64,000 bases of DNA, taken from Symmachiella macrocystis (lineage in GTDB: Bacteria > Planctomycetota > Planctomycetia > Planctomycetales > Planctomycetaceae). The first letter of the stretch is position 1; every line of letters begins with the position of its first letter. Of this stretch, positions 45,980 to 55,864 are shown piece after piece. A program made the position numbers and the translations under genes. The stretch spans positions 3,755,490 through 3,819,489 of the forward strand of contig NZ_SJPP01000001.1 of assembly GCF_007860075.1 (NCBI RefSeq), in the 5' to 3' direction. Under the pieces are notes generated by a model. The model was not told the origin of the DNA. It did no database searches and was given only the letters and a program-made list of their open reading frames with translations.

Positions 45980-46999
45980 ATGCGAGGTGCCGAGATGTGG
46001 TCGAGGTTTCTTGCACCAATGACGCTCGCGGCTGCTTCGTATGTGTTGGCTCAATTGCCAACAGCGCAGACTTCCGCCGCTGAAGCCAGCTTCTCTCCGG
46101 CCGCAACAATAAAATGTGCGGTGGAAACCCTCGAAGAAGCCCATATTTCCAGGCAGCCCCTGAACGACGAACTCTCCTCCAAATGGTTTCAGGCATACTT
46201 TGATTGGCTCGATCCGCGGCGGATGTATTTCCTGCAGGCAGACCTTGCGGAGTTTCGCCATTTCGAAAAAAGTCTCGACGATGCAGCAAAGCAAGGCCGA
46301 TTTGAATTTCCAAAATTGGTTCGCCAGCGTTACCGGAGACGTGTCAAACAGGCAGCAACGTGGGCGGAAGAATTTCTTGCGAGGGAGCAAGAGTTTACCA
46401 ACCATGAGGAATTGCCATTAGGTGATCCCGGTTTCGCAACGGACGATAACCAACTGAGGGAACGTTGGCGATTGCGAATCAAGGGGGAGTTGCTGATCGA
46501 AAAGTTGCACGGCGTTCCACTACAAGAGGTGACGGACCGTCTTCGCTCGCGCTATCGCCGCATCGCTCAACAAGCCAAAGACATGACTGATGAGCGGTTG
46601 TGCAACATCTATTTAAATGCCCTCACTGCCAGTTATGACCCACGCTCGTCGTACCTCAGCCCTGATACGGTAAGAATGTTTAGTGAATCGGTATCGCGGT
46701 ATCATTATTCTCTTGGCATGACTCTTGAGCGACGCCGAGGTCGGTACCTGATTGGATCGATTTTGGTGCCGGTGTCAAATCCATTGCTTATGAAACAAAT
46801 CGTCGGTTGGGAATTGACGGCGATACGGACCGCCGATGGTGAAACCATCGATCTTGTTGAACTACCCAGCGACGATTTGATCGGAATGACACTTTGGGCC
46901 GATGGTCCTTTGGGGGGCAATGCGGTCGTCATTCTTGAACTGCTGCACCCAGTCACTTTGGAGCGTCAGAGTTTGGTATGGCCGCGGTTTGAGAGTTAG
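45980..46999 (+). CDS. exported tail-specific-protease-like protein without peptidase domain
   Basis: A 339-residue protein with a signal peptide (about residues 1-33, ending SAAEA). Residues 38-225 match the N-terminal domain of tail-specific proteases (Prc/Tsp): WFQAYFDWLDPRRMYFLQAD and YLNALTASYDPRSSYLSPDT are diagnostic. Residues 230-330 look like the PDZ domain (YSLGMTLERRRGRYLIGSI). The S41 peptidase domain that should follow is absent, and only 384 bases separate the stop from the next gene. It may be a regulator, adaptor or decayed protease. Starts at 45980 and 45995 are both possible. Confidence 0.75.
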   Translation: MRGAEMWSRFLAPMTLAAASYVLAQLPTAQTSAAEASFSPAATIKCAVETLEEAHISRQPLNDELSSKWFQAYFDWLDPRRMYFLQADLAEFRHFEKSLDDAAKQGRFEFPKLVRQRYRRRVKQAATWAEEFLAREQEFTNHEELPLGDPGFATDDNQLRERWRLRIKGELLIEKLHGVPLQEVTDRLRSRYRRIAQQAKDMTDERLCNIYLNALTASYDPRSSYLSPDTVRMFSESVSRYHYSLGMTLERRRGRYLIGSILVPVSNPLLMKQIVGWELTAIRTADGETIDLVELPSDDLIGMTLWADGPLGGNAVVILELLHPVTLERQSLVWPRFES

Positions 47000-47145
47000 T
47001 TTGCCAGCCCTCGATTGCATAGGAGTTGGGGTTGGGTTAGTCGCCTCTGAAAAGCGGTGGAATTCGCTGCCGAGGACAATCCGTCGACCTGCCTGACCGC
47101 TGCTCGGCATAGGAAACTGCCCTAGCAAAAACGCCGAAACCATTA

Positions 47146-47173
47146 TTGCTGTAATAAGATGATCGTGTATAAT
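47146..47173 (+). promoter_or_regulatory. sigma70-type promoter of the acyl-CoA dehydrogenase gene
   Basis: TTGCTG at 47146-47151 and a perfect TATAAT at 47168-47173, with a 16-base spacer. The -10 is embedded in a 13-base palindrome, GTGTAT-A-ATACAC (47165-47177). The gene start is about 205 bases downstream. Confidence 0.6.
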
Positions 47174-47193
47174 ACACAGTCTTAACATCGACC

Positions 47194-47209
47194 CCGACCG
47201 AACGGTCGG
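47194..47209 (+). promoter_or_regulatory. operator-like inverted repeat downstream of the promoter
   Basis: A perfect seven-base inverted repeat with a two-base centre, CCGACCG-AA-CGGTCGG, beginning about 14 bases past the predicted transcription start. GACCG/CGGTC half-sites are typical of TetR-family operators, and TetR-type regulators often control fatty-acid degradation genes. No regulator gene lies nearby, so the binder is unknown. Confidence 0.5.
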
Positions 47210-47383
47210 TCGGTTTTCTAGGTGACTGGATCGGCCGGGATTCCCTGCGGCCTCCTCAACGTTCTTGGGTACAACTTGGCGCGGACGTAATTCGCCCTGT
47301 GCGATGTTTGATCGCTGGGAATCTGACACCATCATTATCGGCCCAGCAGACTTGGGCATGGAACCAGGAGACTGGAGTACAGC

Positions 47384-49327
47384 ATGAGCACCGAAACCCC
47401 CAAAGCGGAGACTAAACCGGTTTCGCAATCCGACGAGACGGAACGCGAGGAAGTGTCCTTCGCCGAAACCGCCTTTAAGCTGGCTGGCAAGAGCGACGAT
47501 GAAGCGCGTCGCACCGGGGCTGTGGATAGCGCCGACGATCAAGTCGAAAAGATGTTTGCGCCGAAGTATCAAACGGCCAACAGTCCAGCGCACCGGGCGG
47601 TCTGGGATCGTAAGGTCCCCGTCGATTTGTTCGACTTCACGACCAGCTCTCCCGAAGCGGGCGTCGCGAAGGTGATGGACGATTCACTGGCCATCGTGCG
47701 TAAGCATCGTGAAGCGGGCAACATTCTCAACGAGAAGAAAAAGATCCGCCCCGAAATTTTGCAGGAGTTGGGCGGCGCCGGCTATTGGGGCTTGCTGGTT
47801 GATAAACAGCATGGCGGCTCAGGCGCGAAGTTCGCGAACTTCGCGCAGTTCTTGACCCAAATGGCGATGCTGGATCCCACGATCAGCGGGTTGGCGTCGG
47901 TGCATGGTTGTATCGGCGCGGTCGATCCGGTGCGGACCTTCGGCAACGCCGAACAAAAAGAACGCTTTCTGCCACGACTCGCCTCGGGCGAACGGCTTTC
48001 CGCATTTGCCCTGACTGAGCCGGGTGCCGGTTCGGACCTGACGGCGCTGAGCACCGTTGCGGAATTGCAGGGCAATGAATATGTCGTCAACGGCGAAAAA
48101 TTGTTCATCACCAACGTGCAGCCGGGACGAACGATCGGGTTGGTTTGCCTGATTGAAGACAAGCCCGCTGTGTTGATCGTCGACTTGCCGGATGAGGAAA
48201 ACGAGAACTTCCAACTCGTCCCCTACGGCATTTATGCGATGAAGCACACGTATAACATGGGGATCAAGTTCAATAACCTGCGCGTGCCGGCTGAGAACTT
48301 GCTCAAGCCGGGCCGTGGCGATGGTTTGACGATTGCCTATCATGGCTTGAACCTGGGCCGCGTCGCCTTGTGTGCGGCAGCCTCGGGTAACATGCGGAAC
48401 ATGATGGCCAGCATGATTCCTTGGGCCAAGTACCGCAAAACTTATGGAGCGGCCATTTCCACGCGGGAATTGGTGCAGCGCCGCCTGGGGCATTTGGCCG
48501 GATATATCGGTGCCGCCGACGGACTGTCGGAATGGTGCGCGAATCTGATCGACCAAGGATATCGCGGCGAGATGGAATGTATTATCGCCAAGATCTTCGG
48601 CAGCGAAGCCCAGAAGGATGCGGCGATTGAGTTGTTCATGAAGACGCACGGCGGACGTTCGTTCCTGGAAGGGCATATTCTGGGCGACAACATCCACGAG
48701 TTTTTGGCGCCGTGTATCTACGAAGGCGAAGGGGAAATGCTCGGCATGGCCTACTTCAAATCGTTGGTCAAGCAACACGGCAAGCAGTTCTTCGAGCCGA
48801 TCGGTTTTGCTCTGCAAAAAGCGGGCATCAAACAGCCGAACATGATGAACCCGTCGCATCTGATGGCACTCTCGGGACCGATGGTGCAGTACGGCAAATG
48901 GCTGACCGCTCGCAAATTGCAGCGGAGCCAAACACCCGACTGGCCGCGGATGCCGAAGAATCTCAAGGTGCATGCGGAGTTTGCCGCCGATTGGCTGCAA
49001 CGTTCCAGCTTGGAAATCACTGGCACGATGCGGAAGTTCCAATTGAAATTGGCGGACCGTCAATGCCGCATGTCCGAATTGTCGCAGCGGGTTCAAGATG
49101 CCACCACGATGTTGTGCACAGCCTTGTACGCCGCACGGCAAACCGACACGTTGGTGCAGGATGCGGCCGATTGCTTCTGTCAGCATTTGACGGCCAAGCT
49201 TTTGGGTCAGCGCCCCAGCGATCGATATTTCCGCAGCGTGACTGCTGTGGGCGAGGCGATTGTCGAAGGCGGATTCAAGTCGATTGCCGGCTTGGAGCCT
49301 GATGAAATCATGATGCCTTACAAATAA
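47384..49327 (+). CDS. acyl-CoA dehydrogenase
   Basis: A 647-residue FAD enzyme for the first step of fatty-acid beta-oxidation. The domains are in normal order: N-terminal helical part (about 85-190), middle beta domain with [18 protein letters not shown] and KLFITN, and C-terminal helical domain with [20 protein letters not shown]. The catalytic base is E447 in [11 protein letters not shown]. An extra C-terminal helical region (about 480-647) makes it longer than the 380-residue short forms, like VLCAD/ACAD9 types. The first 60 residues are acidic and unlike the family. It has its own promoter, operator-like repeat and terminator, so it is a single-gene unit. Confidence 0.93.
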   Translation: MSTETPKAETKPVSQSDETEREEVSFAETAFKLAGKSDDEARRTGAVDSADDQVEKMFAPKYQTANSPAHRAVWDRKVPVDLFDFTTSSPEAGVAKVMDDSLAIVRKHREAGNILNEKKKIRPEILQELGGAGYWGLLVDKQHGGSGAKFANFAQFLTQMAMLDPTISGLASVHGCIGAVDPVRTFGNAEQKERFLPRLASGERLSAFALTEPGAGSDLTALSTVAELQGNEYVVNGEKLFITNVQPGRTIGLVCLIEDKPAVLIVDLPDEENENFQLVPYGIYAMKHTYNMGIKFNNLRVPAENLLKPGRGDGLTIAYHGLNLGRVALCAAASGNMRNMMASMIPWAKYRKTYGAAISTRELVQRRLGHLAGYIGAADGLSEWCANLIDQGYRGEMECIIAKIFGSEAQKDAAIELFMKTHGGRSFLEGHILGDNIHEFLAPCIYEGEGEMLGMAYFKSLVKQHGKQFFEPIGFALQKAGIKQPNMMNPSHLMALSGPMVQYGKWLTARKLQRSQTPDWPRMPKNLKVHAEFAADWLQRSSLEITGTMRKFQLKLADRQCRMSELSQRVQDATTMLCTALYAARQTDTLVQDAADCFCQHLTAKLLGQRPSDRYFRSVTAVGEAIVEGGFKSIAGLEPDEIMMPYK

Positions 49328-49337
49328 AACGAACTTG

Positions 49338-49374
49338 GGCCGCGTGGTGGAAACTCAACTTCTGCCGCGCGGCC
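49338..49374 (+). terminator. rho-independent terminator of the acyl-CoA dehydrogenase gene
   Basis: GGCCGCG at 49338-49344 pairs with CGCGGCC at 49368-49374, and the stem extends inward with G-U pairs to about 14 base pairs around a nine-base loop. TTTCTT follows. It begins eleven bases after the stop codon. Confidence 0.75.
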
Positions 49375-49538
49375 TTTCTTATTCTTTGGCGGCCTCGGGC
49401 GACATGCGCCGGAGGAGTATAAGATTCGTCGGTTGCTCGCAGGTCTATCGGTGGACGCGCACGCCCGGCATCGGTCATTATAAACAACATCGTGAACCTA
49501 CTGGATTGATTTGGGTGTGAGGTGTTGGGACAGGGAAC

Positions 49539-50435
49539 ATGGATTCGTGCAGCACAGCTTTGGCACTAGGCGGCGGTGGTGCCCGCGGTTTGGCGCATCT
49601 CGGCGTGATCGAGTCGTTGTTGGAGGCGGAGATCTCGCTGAATCGCATCGTGGGAGTCAGCATCGGCAGTTTGGCCGGCGCCATGTATGCGTTTAACCCG
49701 GACATCCACTATGCCCAAAAGTCGGGGCTGGAGTATTTGCTGTCCGAGGAATTTCAGCGGCATCAAAAGATCATGTTCGGCACACAAGGTTCCGACGGTG
49801 CGGCCGAGACGACCGGCGGAGTTTTTGCATGGTATAGTCGAGCCAAGGATTACCTGCGTGCGAATCGTATTTTCCATCGCGTGATTAGCCACCCTTCCCT
49901 TTTGCCGGGACTGGTGTTGCGGGATGTGGTTGACAATCTACTCCCCGATGCCGACATCGCCGACGCGGTGATCCCCTTGAGCATTGTCGCTGCCGATTTG
50001 CGGAGCGGACACAAAGTGATTTTAGAGCGGGGATCGGTGCGTGAAGCAGTGCGTGCGTCATCATCGTTGCCGGGGATTTTTCCGCCGGTGGAATTTGAAG
50101 GAATGTTGCTCAGCGACGTGGGAGTGTTTTATTCCTTGCCCACGACAGTGGCTCGCTCTTACGGTATGCATCAGGTGATTGCGGTCGACGTCAGTTCCGA
50201 TATGCAGCGGATTCAGGATTGCGGGACGGCGCTGGACGTGTTGATGCGGATGGACGAAATCGGCGAGAGTCTGTTTCGCAAACAGGTGCGCGACGCGGCG
50301 GACTTGGTGATCCGTCCGGACGTCTCCGGCATTCAGTGGTTCGATTTTTCCACACCAAAGGAATTGATCGACACGGGGCGGACGGCGGGGCAAAACGCGC
50401 TGCGCGGTTGGAGTCCCGCGCCGGTCGAGGCATGA
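49539..50435 (+). CDS. patatin-like phospholipase
   Basis: A 298-residue cytoplasmic lipid acyl hydrolase. The oxyanion loop is LGGGGARGLAHLG (about 10-22), the nucleophile S41 lies in GVSIGS, and the dyad Asp is D193 in LLSDVGVF. Patatins normally read D-G-A/G there, so the Val after Asp is unusual, but both catalytic residues are present. It resembles the RssA/YchK branch. There is no signal peptide. The ATG at 49539 starts the protein just before the fold. Confidence 0.87.
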   Translation: MDSCSTALALGGGGARGLAHLGVIESLLEAEISLNRIVGVSIGSLAGAMYAFNPDIHYAQKSGLEYLLSEEFQRHQKIMFGTQGSDGAAETTGGVFAWYSRAKDYLRANRIFHRVISHPSLLPGLVLRDVVDNLLPDADIADAVIPLSIVAADLRSGHKVILERGSVREAVRASSSLPGIFPPVEFEGMLLSDVGVFYSLPTTVARSYGMHQVIAVDVSSDMQRIQDCGTALDVLMRMDEIGESLFRKQVRDAADLVIRPDVSGIQWFDFSTPKELIDTGRTAGQNALRGWSPAPVEA

Positions 50436-50545
50436 TAGGATCCGCTTGAGAAATAACGCTTTGGCATTAGTACTTAAATCTGCTTAATAACTAACCGTGA
50501 CGGTCCTTAAAAACGAGTGACCTCGACAGATAGGGGATGGGATTG

Positions 50546-51448
50546 ATGATTCGAAATTGCATGTTGACGTTGGCGATGATGTTCGGGTTGGCTGTGGCCG
50601 CCAGTGCGGTGAATGCAGCGGAAAAAGGGCCGTATGAACAGCACGAAGACGTGGTGTATGGTCAAGAGTACGGTGTGGCGCTGGTGATGGATATTTTTGT
50701 GCCAACCGGCGAGAAAAACGGCGTGGGGATTGTCGATGTCGTGAGCGGCGCCTGGCATTCCGACCGGGGTAAGATCAGACAGCACAAAATGGCGCAGATG
50801 TACGACATCTTCACCAAGAAGGGATTCACCGTCTTCGCCGTGCGGCCCGGTTCGATTACCAAATTCTCCGCAGGGGAAATGCTACAAAACATCAAGCGGG
50901 GCGTCCGCTGGGTGAAAGAGCACGCGGAAGAGTATGGAGTCGACCCCAACAATTTGGGAATGACCGGTGCATCCGCTGGAGGGCACTTGGCCTGTTTGGC
51001 ATCCGTGACCGCTCATGAAGGTGAGAAGTCCGACGGCACAGATGTCAAAGCCACGGCGATCTTCTTTCCGCCGACCGATTTTACGATGTACGGAACCACA
51101 GCCGTCGATCCCAAGGGGTCTGACCGGTTTGGTCAAATTGTGCGAGCTTTGGCTTTTCGCGATGGCATCGACGGCCTGAGCGACGAGGAAATCACAAAGA
51201 AAATCGAGGCGATTTCACCGGCGAAGCTGGTCCACAAACAGGCGCCGGCATTTTTATTCATTCATGGCGACGCTGACCCGGCGGTCCCGTTGCAACAATC
51301 TGAGGTGATGGTCGAGGCCCTGAAAAACGCCGGGGTCGAAGTCAAATTGATCGTCAAACCGGGCGGCGGACATCCCTGGCCAACGATTCCCGAAGAGGTC
51401 GCCGTGTTAGCCGATTGGCTGGAATCACAGTTGGTCAAGAAGCAATAA
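50546..51448 (+). CDS. exported alpha/beta hydrolase (esterase-like)
   Basis: A protein of about 300 residues with a Sec signal peptide ending AVNAA. The alpha/beta-hydrolase triad is visible: Ser in GMTGASAGGHLA, Asp in IHGDADPAVPL and His in GGGHPWPT. The fold continues with VRPGSITKFSAGEM and YGVDPNNLG, as in BD-FAE/acetyl-esterase-like secreted enzymes. It should cleave an ester outside the cytoplasm; the substrate is unknown. ATG codons at 50537 and 50546 are both possible; AGGGG has better spacing to 50546. It converges on the kinase gene with a 27-base gap. Confidence 0.85.
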   Translation: MIRNCMLTLAMMFGLAVAASAVNAAEKGPYEQHEDVVYGQEYGVALVMDIFVPTGEKNGVGIVDVVSGAWHSDRGKIRQHKMAQMYDIFTKKGFTVFAVRPGSITKFSAGEMLQNIKRGVRWVKEHAEEYGVDPNNLGMTGASAGGHLACLASVTAHEGEKSDGTDVKATAIFFPPTDFTMYGTTAVDPKGSDRFGQIVRALAFRDGIDGLSDEEITKKIEAISPAKLVHKQAPAFLFIHGDADPAVPLQQSEVMVEALKNAGVEVKLIVKPGGGHPWPTIPEEVAVLADWLESQLVKKQ

Positions 51449-51475
51449 GTTGGCGAGCGGTTGAGCTTCGAACCG

Positions 51476-54400
51476 TCACGAGCCGGCGAGTTCCGGTTCG
51501 ATGGCGGGGGTCGACTTCTTGGCATCGGCGGTTTTGCTTTTGACGTTGGTATTTTTCACAGGGCGGCTGATGTCGTGGTTAGCGAGCAGGAACATCCGTT
51601 TTTTTGCCGTGATGGCGCGGTCGGCCAGAAGTTTGTGAAAGTCGAAGTAAACCGGTCCGCGTTGCGCAAACGGTTTGAGCGCCTGCGCGACCTCAGCGGC
51701 CGTTTGATAGCGCTCGTTACAGTCTTTGGCCAACATCATGTGGACAATGTTGGAGACTTCCTGCGGGACGTCGGAGACTAATTCACTGACTTGCCGCGGG
51801 GCATCTTCTCGATGTGCCTTGAGCTTGTCGTTGACGGCATTGTGCGGGAAGGGAACTTCGCCCGTGAGTGCGAAATACAGCGTGCAGCCTAGGCTGTAGA
51901 TGTCGGCGGTGGCGTCGACGGAGAAGCTGTCGCGGGCTTGTTCGGGCGGAATGTAGTCGGGCGTGCCCATGCAGTCGTGCCCGTGATCGACTTTCAACGT
52001 TAGCTCATCGGCGTCGCCGCGGATGAGCGCTAGCCCGAAATCGATGATTTTCAATTCGCCGTCGTGCAGCAGTAATAAATTGGCCGGCTTGATGTCGCGA
52101 TGGATGATACCCGCTTCGTGAATGTGCTGTAGTCCCCGCGCAGCTTGGGCGATGATGTCGCAAGCTTGCGGACAGGGAATTGGCCCATTGAGTTCAATCA
52201 GTTCCTGCAGCGTCGCCCCGTAGGCAACCTCCATGACGAGGTACTGGGCGTCGTCGGCGCTACCCGACTCGATGGCGCGAATAATGTTGGGGTGATCGAA
52301 CTCCAGGGCGGCGCGGGATTCCAAATCAAACCGTGCCCGCATGCCGGCATTGGCGAGATGCTGGGCGGAGAGCACTTTGAGGACGACCGTGCTGCCGTCG
52401 CGGGTATCCTCAGCTTCGTAAAGCCAACCGGTGCTGCCGGTGCCGAGCAGTTCGAGGACCCGGAAATGTCCGATGAAAAATCCGCGGTAGCGGCGACCGT
52501 CCAACAACCAGTCGATGTGCGTGCGTCCAATACCGCCACCGGCGAGTGATGTCGCGGAGACGGCGACCACCGAGGAAGCATCGCCTGTTTCCTGAGGCCG
52601 TCGATCGTCGTGGCCATTGCCGTTGGCGGGCGGGTTGGAAATTTCTAGCTGAAATTCGTCCATCTCGGCCGAGACGTTGCGAAACTCGTCGATCAGATTC
52701 GAGGTGGCTTCTAGTTGTTGCTGGGCGAAATCTGTTTTTTGTGTCTCGAGTTCCGCGACGTCATTTTGGAACGCCGCCACGTCGGCTTCGAAAGCAGCGC
52801 GGGCTTCGGCCAATTCACGTTCGTTATTGTCGAGGGTGGTTTTCTGCAATTCGATTTCGCCGGCCATCACTTCCAATTGTTGTTGTTTGTCCGCTTGGCT
52901 GTCGCGTTGTTGGGCGAGTTGCGCTTCTTCCTCGCGTAGTTGCTGTTGCGCTTCTTCGGCAGCCGCTGCTTCGTCAGTCAGCTGGGCCGCCTGTTGGGCA
53001 TGTTCGGCCTGTTGCTGACTCAGCGCCTCTAACTCTATATCGAGCGCCGCACGGACTTGCTGCAGTGTTTCCCGTTCACGCGTTATAACCTCTTCGGCCC
53101 GCACGGCCGCTTCGCGTTGCTGCTGGAGTTCATTTTGGTCCGATTTCAAAATACCCAGAGCCTGAAGGAATTCCATTTGTGCGGTTTCCAGCTGCGACTG
53201 CTCCTCGTGAATCGCTTGCTGTGCGGAATCGTGATCGGCAGATTGAGCGGCGAAGGTTTGCACAGCCGATTCGTGTGCGGCGGCGGATTGTTCCAGCAAT
53301 TCCGTGTTCTGCTTGAGCGTCGCCTGTTGTTCTTCCAGTTCGATATTAAGTTCGCTCAATTCCCGACGCTCGATTTCGACCTGCCGGGCCTGTTGTTCCA
53401 ACTCCGCCCGTTGGTCGGTTAACTGCTGTTGGTCCGCCGCCAGACGCTCCTGCTTCTGCTCAAGTTGTTGGGCTGTTTCGCGGTTTTGTTCCTCGATTTC
53501 GAGGGCAGCGGTTTTGGCCGTCGACTGAGCGGTCTCAAACGCCAATCGCGCCGCGCTGGTTTCTGCGGCTTCGCGTGCGTGAGCGTCCTGTTCTTCCCGC
53601 AGACTTTGCTCGCTGGCGATCATTTCTTGCCGCTGGTTTTCCAACTCTTCCCGCTGGCGGTCCTGTTCAGTGGCTTGCTGCGCGAGGGAGGTTTGTTGTT
53701 CTTTGAGCGCTCTTTGTTGCTCTCGCAAGGATTCCGATTCCTGCCGTAGTTCGCCCTCACGCGCGTCGTGTGTTTGTTGTTGCTCAGCGAGTTGCTGGGT
53801 GTCGTCGTCGAGTTGGCGGCGGAGTTTTTCGAGATTCGCTTGCTGCTGCGCCAACTCCTGATTCGATGTCTCTAGATTTTCTTGATCCTGGTGGAATGCG
53901 GCGACTGCCGATTCATGCGCGGCTTGTGCTTCTTCGGCAGCTTGTTCGCTACGGGCGACTTGGGCCTCGCGCGACTCAATGAGCGTTTGTTGTTCTTGCA
54001 GTTTGAGTTTCTCTTCATCCTGCGTTTTGCGAGCGGCGGCCTGAGCGGCTTCGAATTCACTGTTGGCTGCGCTGAAGGTTTGTTGCTCCGTCAAGAATTT
54101 GGCACGCTTCGCCTCGAGTTCGTCAAAACGCATCCGCAGCATTTCGCCGTTCGCTTGGTCCCGGTCCTTTTGCTCTTCGACGCGCATCCATTCGGTCTCG
54201 AACTTGGCGACCTCCTCTTGATGTCGCTGTTTTTCCGCGGCCAAGTCCTGTTGTTTGGCGGTGAATTTAACGCGTTCCGTTTCCAACGACTCTTGTTGCT
54301 GTACCAGACGAACTAGCTGCGACTGCGATTTGGTATCGCGCTGGTCTAGCTCCTCACGCAATTGATCCAAGGCGTGACGCTGCTCTTCGGCCGCCTTCTG

Positions 54401-55864
54401 TTGAGCAGCCCATTGGACACGTTCCGTCTCCAATGTCTCTTGCTGTTGGGCAAGGCGGTCGAGCGTTGATTGCGACTCGGTGTCGCGCTGATTGAATTCC
54501 TGACGCAACTCATCCAACGCGCGCTGCCGGCTTTCCAACTCTGTTTGTTGGGAGTTCAACTTCGACTGCCGCGCGTCTGCCGCGGACTCACGGTCGGTCA
54601 GTTTTTGTTCGCGGTCACCCAGTTCCGTGCGGGCAGCGGTGAGTTGCGCGTCCTGTTGTTCGAGTTGCTTGCGGTTGGAATCGAGCGCAATCAGCGCGGC
54701 TTCTGAATGTTGGACGTGAGCCTGATGCTCCTGGATTTTGACGTCCCATTCCCGTTGCCGTTCGGCAAACTGCGACTGTTCGGCCTGCAGGTCGTTCTGT
54801 TGCTGCTGAAACTGCGCTGCAGCCTCATCGGCCGCCTGCTTTTGCGTTTCCAGTTGCTCGCGGTCGCGCTCGAGTTGCTGTTGAGCGTTTTGAAATTCCG
54901 TCTGCCTGGTCTCGAACTCGGTGAGCTGTTGCTGGAAATTTTGCTGTTGCAGCTCAAGTTTCTCCGTCGCTTCCTTCAAACTTGCTTGAGCCTCAGACTG
55001 CTGGGCCTGTGTCTTAGCCAGTTCCCTTTGTGCCTCGGCCAGTTCTGCCTGCGCATTTGCCAGTTCGGACTGGACGGCCGCCAATTCTTCACCCGCCGTT
55101 GCTGCGTTTGCGTCGACGGCAGGCGACTGTTGTGGCAGGCCGGCCGGCAGGGGGCGCGGGAGAAGGTTGGTTTTCACTAAAAACGCGAAGGAGCCGAATT
55201 CCAGCTTGTCGCCATCTGCCAGTGCGGCGATTTCGACCGATACACCATTCACCTTGGTTCCCGTTTCGCTCCGCAAGTCCCGCACACGAAGGCTGCCGTA
55301 CTCCATCGTCAACACGCAATGCGCATGGCTGATCGCGCTGGCGACCAGTTGCATATTGCAGCCGGGGGCCGACCCGATCAATGTTGATGGCCGGAGGATA
55401 TTCTTTTTCAGCGGCGCGCCATCGGGGCCGACGAATGTGAGTTCAGCAAAGGGTGGCTCGTCACCTTCGATGGCTTCGGGCACATCGGGGATGGGGGGAG
55501 CGCCTTGGAGATCTGTCGCCACCAAAAACGAAAAGCGGCCGACCTCGATCGTGTCCCCTTCGGCGAGGGTGGCGACTTGGATGGACTGGTCGTTCACGCG
55601 TGTTCCCGCGGCACTGCGGAGGTCGCGGACGCGGAGCACGCCCGATTCGACAGTCACGATGCAATGTGCCTCGGCGATTTCCGGATCCAGCAGTTGCACG
55701 TTGCAGCGCGGGCCCGAACCGATCAACGTCGTATAGCGCAGGACGCTCTTCTCGATGGTTTGTCCGTCCGGTCCGCGAAACATCAACCGGGCGCATGCCC
55801 CCTCGGGAACCCGCGGTGCCGGTTCAACTGAGCTTGATGCTTCCAAGGGATCGACGCTACTCAT
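51476..55864 (-). CDS. giant FHA-FHA-coiled-coil-Ser/Thr kinase protein
   Basis: A 1462-residue protein. Two FHA phosphothreonine-binding domains (about residues 25-118 and 137-230; TLIGSGPRCNVQLLDPEI, TLIGSAPGCNMQLVASAI) are followed by about 800 residues of Gln/Glu-rich coiled coil (250-1060). A complete Hanks-type kinase follows at 1130-1400: GTGSTGWLYEA, the ATP lysine in TVVLKVL (about 1163), HRDIKPANLL (1255-1257 for HRD), and DFG (1275-1277). The tail is basic and there is no transmembrane segment, so it is a cytoplasmic, possibly filament-forming kinase. Its phosphorylation targets are unknown. Confidence 0.9.
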   Translation of the reverse strand: MSSVDPLEASSSVEPAPRVPEGACARLMFRGPDGQTIEKSVLRYTTLIGSGPRCNVQLLDPEIAEAHCIVTVESGVLRVRDLRSAAGTRVNDQSIQVATLAEGDTIEVGRFSFLVATDLQGAPPIPDVPEAIEGDEPPFAELTFVGPDGAPLKKNILRPSTLIGSAPGCNMQLVASAISHAHCVLTMEYGSLRVRDLRSETGTKVNGVSVEIAALADGDKLEFGSFAFLVKTNLLPRPLPAGLPQQSPAVDANAATAGEELAAVQSELANAQAELAEAQRELAKTQAQQSEAQASLKEATEKLELQQQNFQQQLTEFETRQTEFQNAQQQLERDREQLETQKQAADEAAAQFQQQQNDLQAEQSQFAERQREWDVKIQEHQAHVQHSEAALIALDSNRKQLEQQDAQLTAARTELGDREQKLTDRESAADARQSKLNSQQTELESRQRALDELRQEFNQRDTESQSTLDRLAQQQETLETERVQWAAQQKAAEEQRHALDQLREELDQRDTKSQSQLVRLVQQQESLETERVKFTAKQQDLAAEKQRHQEEVAKFETEWMRVEEQKDRDQANGEMLRMRFDELEAKRAKFLTEQQTFSAANSEFEAAQAAARKTQDEEKLKLQEQQTLIESREAQVARSEQAAEEAQAAHESAVAAFHQDQENLETSNQELAQQQANLEKLRRQLDDDTQQLAEQQQTHDAREGELRQESESLREQQRALKEQQTSLAQQATEQDRQREELENQRQEMIASEQSLREEQDAHAREAAETSAARLAFETAQSTAKTAALEIEEQNRETAQQLEQKQERLAADQQQLTDQRAELEQQARQVEIERRELSELNIELEEQQATLKQNTELLEQSAAAHESAVQTFAAQSADHDSAQQAIHEEQSQLETAQMEFLQALGILKSDQNELQQQREAAVRAEEVITRERETLQQVRAALDIELEALSQQQAEHAQQAAQLTDEAAAAEEAQQQLREEEAQLAQQRDSQADKQQQLEVMAGEIELQKTTLDNNERELAEARAAFEADVAAFQNDVAELETQKTDFAQQQLEATSNLIDEFRNVSAEMDEFQLEISNPPANGNGHDDRRPQETGDASSVVAVSATSLAGGGIGRTHIDWLLDGRRYRGFFIGHFRVLELLGTGSTGWLYEAEDTRDGSTVVLKVLSAQHLANAGMRARFDLESRAALEFDHPNIIRAIESGSADDAQYLVMEVAYGATLQELIELNGPIPCPQACDIIAQAARGLQHIHEAGIIHRDIKPANLLLLHDGELKIIDFGLALIRGDADELTLKVDHGHDCMGTPDYIPPEQARDSFSVDATADIYSLGCTLYFALTGEVPFPHNAVNDKLKAHREDAPRQVSELVSDVPQEVSNIVHMMLAKDCNERYQTAAEVAQALKPFAQRGPVYFDFHKLLADRAITAKKRMFLLANHDISRPVKNTNVKSKTADAKKSTPAIEPELAGS

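Larger units (their letters stand above)
47000..47383. other. 384-base intergenic region holding the acyl-CoA dehydrogenase promoter
   Basis: No gene and no S41-like remnant in any frame. It contains the promoter and inverted repeats listed separately (47146-47209); the transcript leader would be about 200 bases. Confidence 0.6.

Noticed and set aside
47819-49186. 455-codon minus-strand ORF
   Set aside because: It is antisense to the acyl-CoA dehydrogenase gene, which has clear family motifs, a promoter and a terminator. The antisense translation is rich in His, Arg and Gln and shows no domain.
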